Counted from the stretch's first letter, positions 1-7,443 are shown. The stretch: 9,097 nucleotides of DNA from an uncultured Collinsella sp. (GCA_900551365.1 URVZ01000068.1:1-9097), one strand, 5' to 3'. Notes: generated by a model not told the origin, from the sequence alone. Made by a program: numbers and translations.

Positions 1-416
1 GTGACATTTCGCACTCCTCTGCCGAGCGCGTCGCCCAGGCCGATAGCTTCATCGCGCTCGACCACATGTTCCAGTGCCTCATTCGCGTTATCGACGGCCT
101 GCAGCTGTACCCTGCCCGCATGATGGCCAACCTCAATAAGACCCGCGGCCTCATCTTCTCCTCCAAGGTGCTGCTCGCCCTCGTCGACACGGGCATCACC
201 CGCGAGGACGCGTACGCCATTGTGCAGGAGAACGCCATGGCAACCTGGCACGAGGTACAGGATTGTGTCTCCGGCCCTACCTTTAAGGAGCGTCTCGAGG
301 CTGACCCGCGCTGCACCGTCAGCCAGGAAAAGCTCGACGAGATCTTTGATCCGTGGGACTTCCTCACCCGTATCGACACGGTCTTTGATCGTCTGGAGCA
401 GCTGAGCTTCGAGTAG
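1..416 (+). CDS. purB: Adenylosuccinate lyase, C-terminal part (5' end outside the window)
   Basis: The reading frame is open from base 3 to a TAG at 414-416 and shows 137 residues. It begins with DISHSSAERV, a conserved stretch of the adenylosuccinate lyase branch of the fumarase/aspartase superfamily, followed by a helical region (YPARMMANLNKTRGLIFSSK) typical of the PurB C-terminal half. PurB is a cytoplasmic homotetramer that releases fumarate from SAICAR in purine synthesis and from adenylosuccinate in AMP formation. The catalytic signature loop lies upstream of the window and cannot be checked. The next-but-four gene is purC, whose product SAICAR is a PurB substrate. A hairpin follows 26 bases after the stop. 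Family assignment is secure; start and full length are unknown. Confidence 0.93.
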   Translation, partial: DISHSSAERVAQADSFIALDHMFQCLIRVIDGLQLYPARMMANLNKTRGLIFSSKVLLALVDTGITREDAYAIVQENAMATWHEVQDCVSGPTFKERLEADPRCTVSQEKLDEIFDPWDFLTRIDTVFDRLEQLSFE

Positions 417-442
417 GTTCGGGCATAACGTTAGCTTTTTAG

Positions 443-480
443 GGCGCTTTGCTGGTAATGTGTGTTGCCGGCAAAGCGCC
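443..480 (+). terminator. Hairpin after purB, possible terminator
   Basis: Bases 443-455 pair with 468-480 over 13 positions (one G-T wobble) around a 12-base loop. The position just after the purB stop and before a new promoter-like region fits a terminator. The sequence after it (TCGTTGCATTT) is only weakly T-rich, so it may terminate inefficiently or serve mainly to protect the mRNA 3' end. Confidence 0.5.
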
Positions 481-483
481 TCG

Positions 484-510
484 TTGCATTTAGGGAAAGA
501 CGGGGATAAT
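484..510 (+). promoter_or_regulatory. Possible promoter for the TSCPD-lipoprotein pair
   Basis: GATAAT at 505-510 matches five of six bases of the -10 consensus. TTGCAT at 484-489 is a weak -35 candidate at a short 15-base spacing. It lies after the purB hairpin and 34 bases before the start codon, where a promoter is expected. The -35 assignment is uncertain. Confidence 0.35.
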
Positions 511-544
511 AGTCGTCTCGAATAACATTCTGAGAGGGGATCGC

Positions 545-808
545 ATGATTTCGTTTGATTACAAGCCTCAGGGCGTGTGTGCTCGCAATATTCACCTTGA
601 CCTTTCCGATGACGGCAACAAGGTGATGGGCGTTGAATTTACCGGCGGCTGCGACGGCAATCTCAAGGCTATCTCCAAGCTGGTCGAGGGCGCTCCTGCC
701 GATCGCGTAATCGAGGTTCTCGCCGGTAATACCTGCGGTATGAAAAAGACCTCCTGCGCCGACCAGCTTACACGCGCTATCGAGGCCGCTCGCGCCGAGA
801 TCGCCTAA
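545..808 (+). CDS. Small TSCPD-domain protein (TIGR03905-like)
   Basis: This 87-residue protein starts at ATG 545 behind a good ribosome binding site (AGAGGGG at 532-538). It is essentially one TSCPD domain, the module also found at the C-terminus of some class II ribonucleotide reductases. Visible landmarks are the GGCDGNL segment (residues 34-40) and the name-giving motif as TSCADQL (69-75), with Ala in place of the usual Pro. Cysteines 12, 36, 64 and 71 could bind a metal, but that is inferred. Length and layout match the uncharacterised standalone family TIGR03905; no biochemical role is known to me. Its stop overlaps the start of the Tat lipoprotein by one base (TAATG), so the two are probably translated from one message. 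Confidence 0.85.
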   Translation: MISFDYKPQGVCARNIHLDLSDDGNKVMGVEFTGGCDGNLKAISKLVEGAPADRVIEVLAGNTCGMKKTSCADQLTRAIEAARAEIA

Positions 809-2019
809 TGGGTATCGCCGATCACATCAAGAACGGAATATCGCGTCGCGGCTTTGTGCTCGGTGGGGTTGCTGCGGGCGCTGCCACGGTGCTTGCCGGA
901 TGCTCGAAAAAAACGGGTACCAGCGATGATGCCGCCGGCGAGCCGCAGGTTATCAAGGATGATTCCAAAATCATCTCGATTACGGATGAGTACGAGGCAG
1001 TCGACATCGATCTTGAGCCGGCGGCGTCGTGGACGCTGCCTCTGGGTACGCTGCTGTACTACTGCGACGGCGATTACGCCGCGGCAATGATGGCGCCCGC
1101 ATCGGCACTGCACGCCAACACACTCGGTGTGCTCAACCTGGGCGATGGCTCGCTTACCACATTAATCGAGGATCCTATCGAGGGCACGGGATATGCATTC
1201 TACGATGTCCGTGCCGGCGACGGCGTATTCGCGTGGGTTGAGATGAACTTTGCCAATTCATCGTGGAAGCTCTACGCTCAAAATCTGTCGGGCGCTTCGC
1301 TCTCTGGCGACGTGGTTGAGCTCGATCGAGGTGGCAAGGACTACGATCCGCCGCTGTTTACGGCGTTCGGGTCATCAGTCATCTGGTATAAAATGCCCTC
1401 GGCAGGTGGCAATAAAACGAGTAGCGATTCGTTTTGCTATCGTCGCTCGCTTGATGAATCCAAGGCCGAGATAATTTGGAAATCGACGGGTCGCTTTGCA
1501 TCGGCCCCGCGCGCGAGCGACGGCATTTTGACCATCTCGCCGCGTGTCCGCAACGACGAGGGCGTCTACTACGGCATAACGGCAATCGATTTGACCGACG
1601 GCAACAACACCAAACGTGCCCAGCTAGTCCTTCCCTCGTCAGTCTCGCCTTTCGAGGCCGTATATATGGGCGATACCTTCGTGTTTTCTATCGAGGCGGC
1701 CTATAGTGGCGTGGGCAGCCTGGGCAACATGGGCACGTATATCGGTAATGAGGGAGGACCGTATCTCTTCCTGTCTCGTGAGCCGCTCGCATGTGCGGCT
1801 GGCAAGAAGAATAAATACCTTGTTAAGGTACAGGCGTCGCATTTCCTGATCGACACCTCTGCCAAGACCTATGGCTCGCTGCTGTCGCCCGACCGCGCTT
1901 TGGAGTATGGCGATTATCCAGCTACGGCGGGAAAATCGGACTCATTCCTTACGTACGCCACGGTGCGCAACAGCCAGGGTATACCAGAGACGGTCACTGC
2001 ACGCCTATTCTCTCTTTAA
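808..2019 (+). CDS. Tat-exported lipoprotein, probably beta-propeller-like, function unknown
   Basis: The 403-residue product begins with a combined Tat and lipoprotein signal: SRRGFVLGG with the twin arginines at residues 13-14, a hydrophobic Ala/Gly-rich stretch, then the lipobox LAGC with the lipidated cysteine at 32. It is therefore expected to fold in the cytoplasm, be exported by Tat, and be anchored on the outer face of the membrane. The mature part has no recognised catalytic motif. It consists of repeated short beta-rich units with aromatic residues in strand-like stretches (FYDVRAGDGVFAWVEM, SSVIWYKM, GVYYGITAIDL), suggesting a beta-propeller or similar binding scaffold; this fold is inferred by eye. 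The start overlaps the TSCPD stop in TAATG with only a weak ribosome site, which points to translational coupling. It might be an envelope partner of the two-component system downstream, but nothing in the sequence proves this. Confidence 0.8.
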   Translation: MGIADHIKNGISRRGFVLGGVAAGAATVLAGCSKKTGTSDDAAGEPQVIKDDSKIISITDEYEAVDIDLEPAASWTLPLGTLLYYCDGDYAAAMMAPASALHANTLGVLNLGDGSLTTLIEDPIEGTGYAFYDVRAGDGVFAWVEMNFANSSWKLYAQNLSGASLSGDVVELDRGGKDYDPPLFTAFGSSVIWYKMPSAGGNKTSSDSFCYRRSLDESKAEIIWKSTGRFASAPRASDGILTISPRVRNDEGVYYGITAIDLTDGNNTKRAQLVLPSSVSPFEAVYMGDTFVFSIEAAYSGVGSLGNMGTYIGNEGGPYLFLSREPLACAAGKKNKYLVKVQASHFLIDTSAKTYGSLLSPDRALEYGDYPATAGKSDSFLTYATVRNSQGIPETVTARLFSL

Positions 2020-2078
2020 GCTTAGAGGGGTTAAAAAGGCGCCAACAGGGGAATAAACGCGTTGTAATTGTGAGTACC

Positions 2079-2117
2079 GCCTGCCGAGCTGCCGCGTCAT
2101 AGCGGCATCCGGCGGGC
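2079..2117 (+). other. Compound hairpin between the lipoprotein and response regulator genes
   Basis: Bases 2079-2086 pair with 2110-2117 (one G-T wobble). Inside, GCCGC 2091-2095 pairs with GCGGC 2102-2106. No T-run follows, so it is not a classical terminator. It could still be a weak terminator of the upstream pair or a structured leader. The rest of the 2020-2172 gap shows only a possible -10 element. Confidence 0.4.
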
Positions 2118-2127
2118 TCAGGTGCGT

Positions 2128-2133
2128 TAAAAT
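2128..2133 (+). promoter_or_regulatory. Possible -10 element for the two-component operon
   Basis: TAAAAT matches five of six bases of the -10 consensus and lies 40 bases before the response regulator start. No convincing -35 box is found 15-19 bases upstream, where the hairpin sits. The promoter may be activator-dependent or the call may be wrong. Confidence 0.3.
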
Positions 2134-2172
2134 GGGCTTGTTCTTAGCTAATTGAGACAGGGGGGCCGTGTT

Positions 2173-2895
2173 ATGGCTTCAGATGCAAAAAAGATTCTGC
2201 TGGTCGAGGATGAGAAGGCAATCCGTGACGCCGTCGCTGCCTATCTCGAGCGCGAAGGCTACTGGGTTGTGGGCGTCGGCGACGGCCAGTCCGCGATCGA
2301 GGAGTTCGAGAAGCATCAGTTCGACCTGGTCGTGCTCGACCTTATGCTCCCCAAGATTCCCGGCGAGCGCGTTTGCCGCACCATTCGCGATACCTCGGAT
2401 GTCCCCATCATCATGCTGACGGCTAAGGGCGAGATCGAGGACCGTATTATCGGTCTTGAGCTCGGCGCCGACGACTATCTGATTAAGCCGTTCTCGCCGC
2501 GCGAGCTCGTCGCCCGCGTTCGCGCTCTGTTCCGCCGTGCCCATCAGGCCGACGAGCCCGCCGTCGAGGTACTCGACTTCGGCGATCTGGTCATCGATAT
2601 CTCGGGCCACAAGATCTTGGTCGAGGGCAAGGAAGTCGATCTGACGGCTTCCGAGTTTAAGCTGCTCACCACGCTTGCCCGCCATCCCGGCCGTGTGTAT
2701 AACCGCATGGAGCTGGTCGAGAAAGTGCTCGGGTATGACTTTGAGGGCTATGAGCGCACCATCGATAGCCACGTGAAGAATCTTCGCGCCAAGCTGGGCG
2801 ATGATCCCAAGAAGCCCAAGTGGCTCTACACCGTCCATGGTGTCGGCTATCGCTTCGAGGCTCCGGCCAAGACCGATAAGTCGGACGAGAAATAG
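2173..2895 (+). CDS. OmpR/PhoB-family response regulator
   Basis: The 240-residue protein has an N-terminal receiver domain (about 6-122) and a C-terminal winged-helix DNA-binding domain (about 138-233). Receiver residues are all present: acidic pair E12-D13, phospho-acceptor D56 (in VVLDLMLPK), T83 (in IIMLTAKG) and K105 (in YLIKPF). The output domain has LTASEFKLL and the C-terminal signature of the family (SHVKNLRAKL, then YTVHGVGYRF). I chose ATG 2173 because a strong purine-rich ribosome site (AGGGGGG) ends at 2165, seven bases upstream. A TTG at 2152 is in frame but would put that site inside the gene. The histidine kinase starts 11 bases after its stop, so they form a cognate pair. The regulon cannot be read from the sequence; the family normally binds direct-repeat boxes as a dimer. 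Confidence 0.95.
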   Translation: MASDAKKILLVEDEKAIRDAVAAYLEREGYWVVGVGDGQSAIEEFEKHQFDLVVLDLMLPKIPGERVCRTIRDTSDVPIIMLTAKGEIEDRIIGLELGADDYLIKPFSPRELVARVRALFRRAHQADEPAVEVLDFGDLVIDISGHKILVEGKEVDLTASEFKLLTTLARHPGRVYNRMELVEKVLGYDFEGYERTIDSHVKNLRAKLGDDPKKPKWLYTVHGVGYRFEAPAKTDKSDEK

Positions 2896-2906
2896 GGAAA
2901 TCACAT

Positions 2907-4472
2907 ATGACACCTGCGCGCTTTGAAATCGGACAAAAGCACAAGCAGGAGAGCGAGGCGGGTTCCAAGGCTAGTTGGAACACGCCTCGTTCCGATTCAC
3001 GGCCAACGATGAGCTATCCCTCGCGCATGGCACTTGCTTTTGCTCTGACATCGCTCATGACGGTATTGGTGCTGGTGGGCGTTGTCTCTGTTGTGTGGGG
3101 CACGGTCTTTTCGGATTACACACGCTCCAATATCGTCGAAATCGCAAACTCCGCTGCCGAGAAGTTGGCGACCTCATATGAGGAAAACGGCTCTTGGACC
3201 GCGGGAGAACTGCGCACGGTCGCAACGTCGAGTTTAGTTTCCGACGATCTGGGCATGCAGGTCGTCAATAAAAAGGGTGTGATCGTTTATGACGATTCCT
3301 GGCCCTCGGCAAGCGCCACCGCCGATGTACGCGAAAACCAGGCTACGACCGACGACACGAGCGGCAAGAGGGCATCGCATAGCCCTGTCTCGTCTGCTCC
3401 AACCGACTCCGATAGCGTTGCTAACGTCGAGATTGTAACGTCTTCCGGCGAGCATGTCGGACAGGTAAAGCTGTGGGCCATCGGCTCCGACGCTCTGCTC
3501 ACCAAGGCGGACTCTGCGTTTAGGGAGAAGACCTTTAACGCCATGGCCCTCGCCGCGGTTGTTGCGATCTGCATTTCGGTCGTTATCGGATCGCTCGTGT
3601 CGCGCATGCTCACCAAACCGATTCATCGCATCACCAGTACCGCAAAGCAAATCCGTGACGGCGACCTGTCGGCTCGCACGGGGCTGCGCGGCGATGACGA
3701 GATCGATCAGCTGGGAGAGACCTTCGACGAGATGGCCACCTCACTCGAAAAGGATATGAAGCACGAAAAGCGCCTGACCTCTGATGTTGCCCACGAGCTG
3801 CGCACGCCGCTCATGGCCATGCTGGCAACGGTCGAGGCCATGCAAGACGGTGTGTATCCCACCGACGATGAGCATTTGGAGACCGTTGCTTCCGAGACGC
3901 GTCGCCTGGCTCGTCTGGTGCAGCAGATGCTCGACCTATCGCGTATGGAAAACAGCACGGCTCCGCTCAATCTAGAACCGGTGGACATGGTTCCGTTCGT
4001 GCGATCGATTGTGAACGGCCAGGAGCGTCTGTTTGCCGACCGTGACCTTCGTCTTCGCTTTGCAGATGAAACCCAAGGGCACGACGATGTCGTCGAGGCC
4101 GATCCCGACATGATCACGCAATGTGTTATCAACCTCATGAGCAACGCCATGCGCTACACCCCCGAGGGCGGTTGGGTCGTGGTGTCGGTGCTCAGTGACC
4201 GCAGGCACGTCAGCATTGCCGTTTCTGATACCGGTATCGGTATTGCCAAGGACGATCTGTCGCGCATTTTCGGGCGGTTTTGGCGCGCCGATGCCAGCCG
4301 CGCCCGCGAAGCTGGCGGCCTGGGCGTCGGCCTCGCCGTGACCAAGCAGATCGTCGAGCGTCACCATGGCTACATATCCGTGGAGTCGGAGCTTGGAAAG
4401 GGTACGACTTTTACAATTCATCTGCCCCGCGAGCACACGGCGGACGCGGCATCTACTACAATGGAGCACTAG
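2907..4472 (+). CDS. Membrane sensor histidine kinase
   Basis: The 521-residue protein is a full-length HAMP-type kinase. Parts in order: a hydrophilic cytoplasmic N-terminus of about 40 residues; membrane helix 1 (about 41-66); an extracytoplasmic sensor region (about 67-211); membrane helix 2 (about 212-234); HAMP linker to about 285; phospho-acceptor domain with VAHELRTP, H296 being phosphorylated; and an ATP-binding domain with N413 in the N box, D441 in DTGIGI, the F-box segment FGRFWRAD, and GGLGVGL at 470-476. It should phosphorylate D56 of the regulator encoded 11 bases upstream. The sensor region carries a Ser/Thr/Asp/Ala-rich, probably disordered stretch (about 135-172) between two beta-like segments. 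ATG 2907 has a modest ribosome site (AGGG at 2894-2897). ATG 3009 would shorten the N-terminus by 34 residues and cannot be excluded. The ligand is unknown. Confidence 0.94.
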   Translation: MTPARFEIGQKHKQESEAGSKASWNTPRSDSRPTMSYPSRMALAFALTSLMTVLVLVGVVSVVWGTVFSDYTRSNIVEIANSAAEKLATSYEENGSWTAGELRTVATSSLVSDDLGMQVVNKKGVIVYDDSWPSASATADVRENQATTDDTSGKRASHSPVSSAPTDSDSVANVEIVTSSGEHVGQVKLWAIGSDALLTKADSAFREKTFNAMALAAVVAICISVVIGSLVSRMLTKPIHRITSTAKQIRDGDLSARTGLRGDDEIDQLGETFDEMATSLEKDMKHEKRLTSDVAHELRTPLMAMLATVEAMQDGVYPTDDEHLETVASETRRLARLVQQMLDLSRMENSTAPLNLEPVDMVPFVRSIVNGQERLFADRDLRLRFADETQGHDDVVEADPDMITQCVINLMSNAMRYTPEGGWVVVSVLSDRRHVSIAVSDTGIGIAKDDLSRIFGRFWRADASRAREAGGLGVGLAVTKQIVERHHGYISVESELGKGTTFTIHLPREHTADAASTTMEH

Positions 4473-4530
4473 CTTTTCGCTATTCGGTGAAGGAGGGGCC
4501 GCGTCCCTGCCGCTCCGAGTTTGCGAAAAC

Positions 4531-4550
4531 ATGCGGGAAAGAACCCGCAT
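4531..4550 (+). terminator. Hairpin before purC, possible terminator or attenuator
   Basis: ATGCGGG (4531-4537) and CCCGCAT (4544-4550) pair perfectly around a six-base loop. The following bases (TTCTGTCGTATTT) are only loosely T-rich. It lies 58 bases after the kinase stop and about 18 bases before the purC ribosome site. It could end the two-component transcript or sit in a purC leader. No convincing purC promoter was found in the 4473-4581 gap. Confidence 0.4.
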
Positions 4551-4581
4551 TTCTGTCGTATTTAGGTAAGGAGTGACTCAC

Positions 4582-5469
4582 GTGACAACGATGGAGCGTC
4601 GTCCGGATTCCCGTGGCAAGGTTCGTGATATTTACGATGCCGGTGAAAACCTGCTGATGGTCGCCACCGACCGCATTTCTGCGTTCGACTTCATTCTTCC
4701 CGACGAGATTCCGTTTAAGGGAGAGGTGCTCAATCGCATCTCGGCATTCTGGTTCGATAAGTTTGCCGACATCGTCCCCAACCATCTCGTTTCCATCGAC
4801 CCGGCGGATTTCCCCGAGGAGTTTGCTGAGTATCGTGACTACCTCGCTGGCCGCGCCATGCTGGTTAAGAAGGCCCAGACGATTCCTATCGAGTGCATCG
4901 TCCGCGGCTATCTGACCGGTTCGGGCAAGAAGACCTACGACGAGAACGGCACCGTCTGCGGCATCCAGCTGCCTGAGGGCCTGACCGAGGCTTCCAAGCT
5001 TCCCGAGCCGTTGTTCACGCCGTCCACGAAGGCCGAGATCGGTGACCACGACGAGAACATCTCGTTCGAGCGTTGCTGCGAGATCGTGGGCGAGGACATC
5101 GCCACGCAGATTCGTGACCTTTCCCTCAAGATCTACAAGGCCGCTGCCGAGTACGCCGCGACCCGTGGCATCATCATTGCCGACACCAAGTTCGAGTTTG
5201 GTGTTATTGATGGCAAGGTCACGCTGATCGACGAGTGCCTCACGCCCGACTCCAGCCGTTTCTGGCCTGCTGCCAGCTACGAGGAGGGCAAGATCCAGCC
5301 TAGCTACGACAAGCAATTCGTCCGCAATTGGCTCAAGGCCAACTGGGATATGACGGGGGAGACCCCGCACCTGCCCGCCGAGGTCATCGATGGCACGTCC
5401 GAGCGCTATCGCGAGGCCTTCCAGATCATCACGGGCTCCCAGTTCACAAGCATGAAGGAGAACGCATAA
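4582..5469 (+). CDS. purC: Phosphoribosylaminoimidazole-succinocarboxamide synthase (SAICAR synthase)
   Basis: PurC joins aspartate to CAIR with ATP to make SAICAR, the substrate of PurB, in the cytoplasm. Both SAICAR-synthetase signatures are present: PIECIVRGYLTGS in the middle and IIADTKFEFG further on. The N-terminus has SRGKVRDIYD and TDRISAFDF, which contribute to nucleotide and substrate binding in the family. With this start the protein has 295 residues, close to the longer yeast/actinobacterial form. I chose GTG 4582 because AAGGAG (4568-4573) ends eight bases before it. GTG 4573 overlaps that site, and ATG 4591 is 17 bases away. The stop TAA (5467-5469) is followed immediately by the GTG of the next gene, so the two are co-transcribed. 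Confidence 0.96.
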   Translation: MTTMERRPDSRGKVRDIYDAGENLLMVATDRISAFDFILPDEIPFKGEVLNRISAFWFDKFADIVPNHLVSIDPADFPEEFAEYRDYLAGRAMLVKKAQTIPIECIVRGYLTGSGKKTYDENGTVCGIQLPEGLTEASKLPEPLFTPSTKAEIGDHDENISFERCCEIVGEDIATQIRDLSLKIYKAAAEYAATRGIIIADTKFEFGVIDGKVTLIDECLTPDSSRFWPAASYEEGKIQPSYDKQFVRNWLKANWDMTGETPHLPAEVIDGTSERYREAFQIITGSQFTSMKENA

Positions 5470-6045
5470 GTGAGTACCCGTAGCGCCACGAACAAGCGCA
5501 CGCAATCCCGCGAGGTTACCGGGGTTGCGCGCAAGTCCGCCGCATCCGCTAAGCCCGCCCGTCAGGCAGCGAGCTCTGTTCACGTCGTGCCGGCATCATC
5601 CAAGGCACGCCGCAAAGAGCTCGAGAAGGGCGAAAACCTGGAAGGCCTTTCCAAGGAGGAGAAGCGCGCCCGCAAGGCCAAGCAGCGTGCTCGCGAGGAT
5701 CGTATCTATACGGTGTCGAATATTCTCCTCAAGCAGGATGAGGACTACACCAAGCGCCGCCGTATCTGGTGGGCCGTGCTCGCCATCGGCATGGTACTCG
5801 TCGTGGCAATTTGGGCTTCGCTCTACTTCGCTCCCGGCGGCACGGTGTCCAGCCCCGTCCAGATGGTCGGCATCGTTTTGTCCTATGTCATCATTCTGGG
5901 TGACTTTATCTACGACTTCGTTCGTATCCGTCCCCTGCGCAACATGTACCGCACGCAGGCCGAGGGCATGTCCGAGAACAAGCTCAACGCTCTTATCGAG
6001 CGCGCGGCTGCCGAGGAGGACAAGAAGGACTCCAAGAAGAAGTAG
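5470..6045 (+). CDS. Small membrane protein with two helices and a basic N-terminal tail, unknown function
   Basis: The 191-residue product starts at GTG 5470, directly after the purC stop; AAGGAG at 5455-5460, inside the end of purC, gives nine-base spacing. Residues 1-98 are very rich in Lys, Arg, Ala and Ser and likely disordered or helical (KARRKELEKGENLEGL, then an Arg/Lys/Glu-rich run to about 78). Two membrane helices follow, about 99-121 and 130-151, joined by a short loop (APGGTVSSP). The C-terminal tail (152-191) is charged and ends in lysines. With an even number of helices, both tails are probably cytoplasmic; the basic flanks agree. I do not recognise a named family. It is transcribed with purC and followed by a strong terminator. 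A role in purine synthesis is not implied. Confidence 0.8.
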   Translation: MSTRSATNKRTQSREVTGVARKSAASAKPARQAASSVHVVPASSKARRKELEKGENLEGLSKEEKRARKAKQRAREDRIYTVSNILLKQDEDYTKRRRIWWAVLAIGMVLVVAIWASLYFAPGGTVSSPVQMVGIVLSYVIILGDFIYDFVRIRPLRNMYRTQAEGMSENKLNALIERAAAEEDKKDSKKK

Positions 6046-6048
6046 CGT

Positions 6049-6078
6049 TTGTATTCATACATATCGCTAAGATATAAG
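6049..6078 (+). promoter_or_regulatory. Possible promoter for the aminopeptidase gene
   Basis: TTGTAT (6049-6054) and TATAAG (6073-6078) are spaced by 18 bases. Transcription would begin near 6084-6086, inside the left arm of the next terminator. The new transcript would therefore lack a complete hairpin and escape termination. The assignment rests on consensus similarity only. TATAGA at 6114-6119 is another -10 candidate, without a clear -35. Confidence 0.35.
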
Positions 6079-6106
6079 GCGCGTCGTTTTAGCGGCGCGC
6101 CTTTTT
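6078..6106 (+). terminator. Rho-independent terminator after the purC operon
   Basis: Bases 6078-6086 pair with 6093-6101 over nine positions (one G-T wobble) around a six-base loop, followed directly by five Ts. This is the clearest classical terminator in the left part of the window. It separates the purC operon from the aminopeptidase gene. Confidence 0.9.
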
Positions 6107-6134
6107 ACTGTTCTATAGATAGATGGAGTGGCAC

Positions 6135-7415
6135 ATGATTCGAGCTGCCCTGACGGTCGAAGAGGCCCTGGAGGGTATGAGGTCCCTGGAGCCCAAGATT
6201 AAAAACTATGCGCGCCTGGTTGTCCGCAAGGGCGTAAACGTTAAGCCCGGCCAGGAAGTCGTCGTTCAGTCTCCGGTTGAGTGCGCGCCGTTTGCGCGCG
6301 TGGTGGTCGCGGAGGCCTATGCTGCCGGCGCCGGCCACGTGACGGTCATCTGGGCCGATGATGCCGTGACGAGGCTCACGTACGAGCATGTCGAGAAAAG
6401 CTATTTTGAGCAGACGCCCGAGTGGAAGCGCCTGCAGCTGGATTCCCTGGCCCAGGACGGTGCCTGCTTTATCTTTATCGAGGGTGCGGACCCCGCCGCC
6501 CTTAAGGGCATCGATCCCGCTAAGCCCGCTGCAGCTTCTAAGGCAAAGAACACGCAGTGCAAAGTTTTCCGCCGTGGACTGGATTACAACATCAATCCGT
6601 GGTGCATCGCCGGCGCTCCGGTCGTGGCTTGGGCGCGCGAGGTGTTCCCGGGAGACGCCGATGAGGTTGCAATCTATAAGCTGTGGAATGCGATTCTGCA
6701 CACCGCTCGCGCCGATGGCCAGGACCCAGAGAGCGACTGGGAACTCCATGACGCCGCATTCGAAAAGAACCTGCGTTTCCTGAACGACAATCGTTTCGAC
6801 CGCCTGCATTACACCGCGGCAAATGGAACCGATCTGACGATTGGCATGACGAAGGGTCACGAGTGGGCCGGCGGCAAGGGCAAGACGCCCGATGGGCACC
6901 CCTTCTTCCCCAACATTCCCACCGAGGAAGTCTTCACTTCGCCCGATCGCATGCGCGCCGACGGTATCGTGTACTCGGCCATGCCGCTCATCCACCACGG
7001 CAATAAAGTCGACGATTTTTGGATTAAGTTCGAGGGCGGCCGCGTGGTGGGCTACGACGCCCGCGTGGGCAAGGCAACGCTCGCAAGTATCATCGATACT
7101 GACGAGGGCGCTGCTCACCTGGGAGAGGTCGCGCTCATTTCCAAGAACACGCCGATCCGCGAAAGTGGTGTTCTGTTCTACGATACGCTCTATGACGAGA
7201 ACGCTAGCTGCCATCTCGCGCTAGGTGTCGGTTTCCCCGAATGTATCGAGGGTGGGTATGACATGTCCAAGGAGGAGCTCCTGGAGCATGGTGTTAACGT
7301 CTCGAGCACGCACGTTGATTTTATGATCGGCACGGACGACATCGATATTACGGGCATTACGCCTGATGGACGTGAAGTTGTGATTTTCCAGAACGGCCAA
7401 TGGAGTTGGGAATAG
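6135..7415 (+). CDS. M29-family metallo-aminopeptidase (AmpS/PepS/aminopeptidase T type)
   Basis: The 426-residue protein matches the M29 (thermophilic metalloprotease) family in length and order of motifs. These are cytoplasmic dimers that remove N-terminal residues from peptides with two metal ions. Family ligand regions are visible: PTEEVFTSPD with E264/E265, LGEVALI with E331, CHLALG with H360, and HVDFMIGTDD with H393 and D395 or D401-D402. The N-terminal domain includes VKPGQEVVVQSP and AGAGHVTVIWADD, also typical. I chose ATG 6135 because GGAG (6125-6128) ends six bases before it; the in-frame ATG at 6123 overlaps that site and lacks its own. It stands alone between the strong terminator and the tRNA-Lys gene, whose promoter overlaps its last codons. 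Metal type and substrate range cannot be told. Confidence 0.93.
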   Translation: MIRAALTVEEALEGMRSLEPKIKNYARLVVRKGVNVKPGQEVVVQSPVECAPFARVVVAEAYAAGAGHVTVIWADDAVTRLTYEHVEKSYFEQTPEWKRLQLDSLAQDGACFIFIEGADPAALKGIDPAKPAAASKAKNTQCKVFRRGLDYNINPWCIAGAPVVAWAREVFPGDADEVAIYKLWNAILHTARADGQDPESDWELHDAAFEKNLRFLNDNRFDRLHYTAANGTDLTIGMTKGHEWAGGKGKTPDGHPFFPNIPTEEVFTSPDRMRADGIVYSAMPLIHHGNKVDDFWIKFEGGRVVGYDARVGKATLASIIDTDEGAAHLGEVALISKNTPIRESGVLFYDTLYDENASCHLALGVGFPECIEGGYDMSKEELLEHGVNVSSTHVDFMIGTDDIDITGITPDGREVVIFQNGQWSWE

Positions 7416-7434
7416 TCCCAGACCGTGGTACAAT
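7406..7434 (+). promoter_or_regulatory. Promoter of the tRNA-Lys gene
   Basis: TTGGGA (7406-7411) and TACAAT (7429-7434) are spaced by exactly 17 bases. The -10 ends nine bases before the first tRNA base, so transcription should begin at or just before the mature 5' end. The -35 lies in the last codons of the aminopeptidase gene. Confidence 0.75.
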
Positions 7435-7443
7435 GCCACCCGC

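Noticed and set aside
2179..2913. Minus-strand frame of 244 codons opposite the response regulator
   Set aside because: The + strand product has every conserved residue of a response regulator; the antisense frame has none of any family.
4457..4462. TACAAT as a purC promoter -10 inside the kinase end
   Set aside because: No -35-like sequence lies at a fitting distance (CACACG is found there), so it was not annotated.
4480..5583. Minus-strand frame of 367 codons opposite purC
   Set aside because: It lies exactly against purC, which has both family signatures. Long antisense frames are common opposite GC-rich genes with strong codon bias; this one has no ribosome site or recognisable motif.
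6105..7214. Minus-strand frame of 369 codons opposite the aminopeptidase gene
   Set aside because: It mirrors a gene with full M29 motifs and shows no domain of its own; it is a codon-bias shadow.
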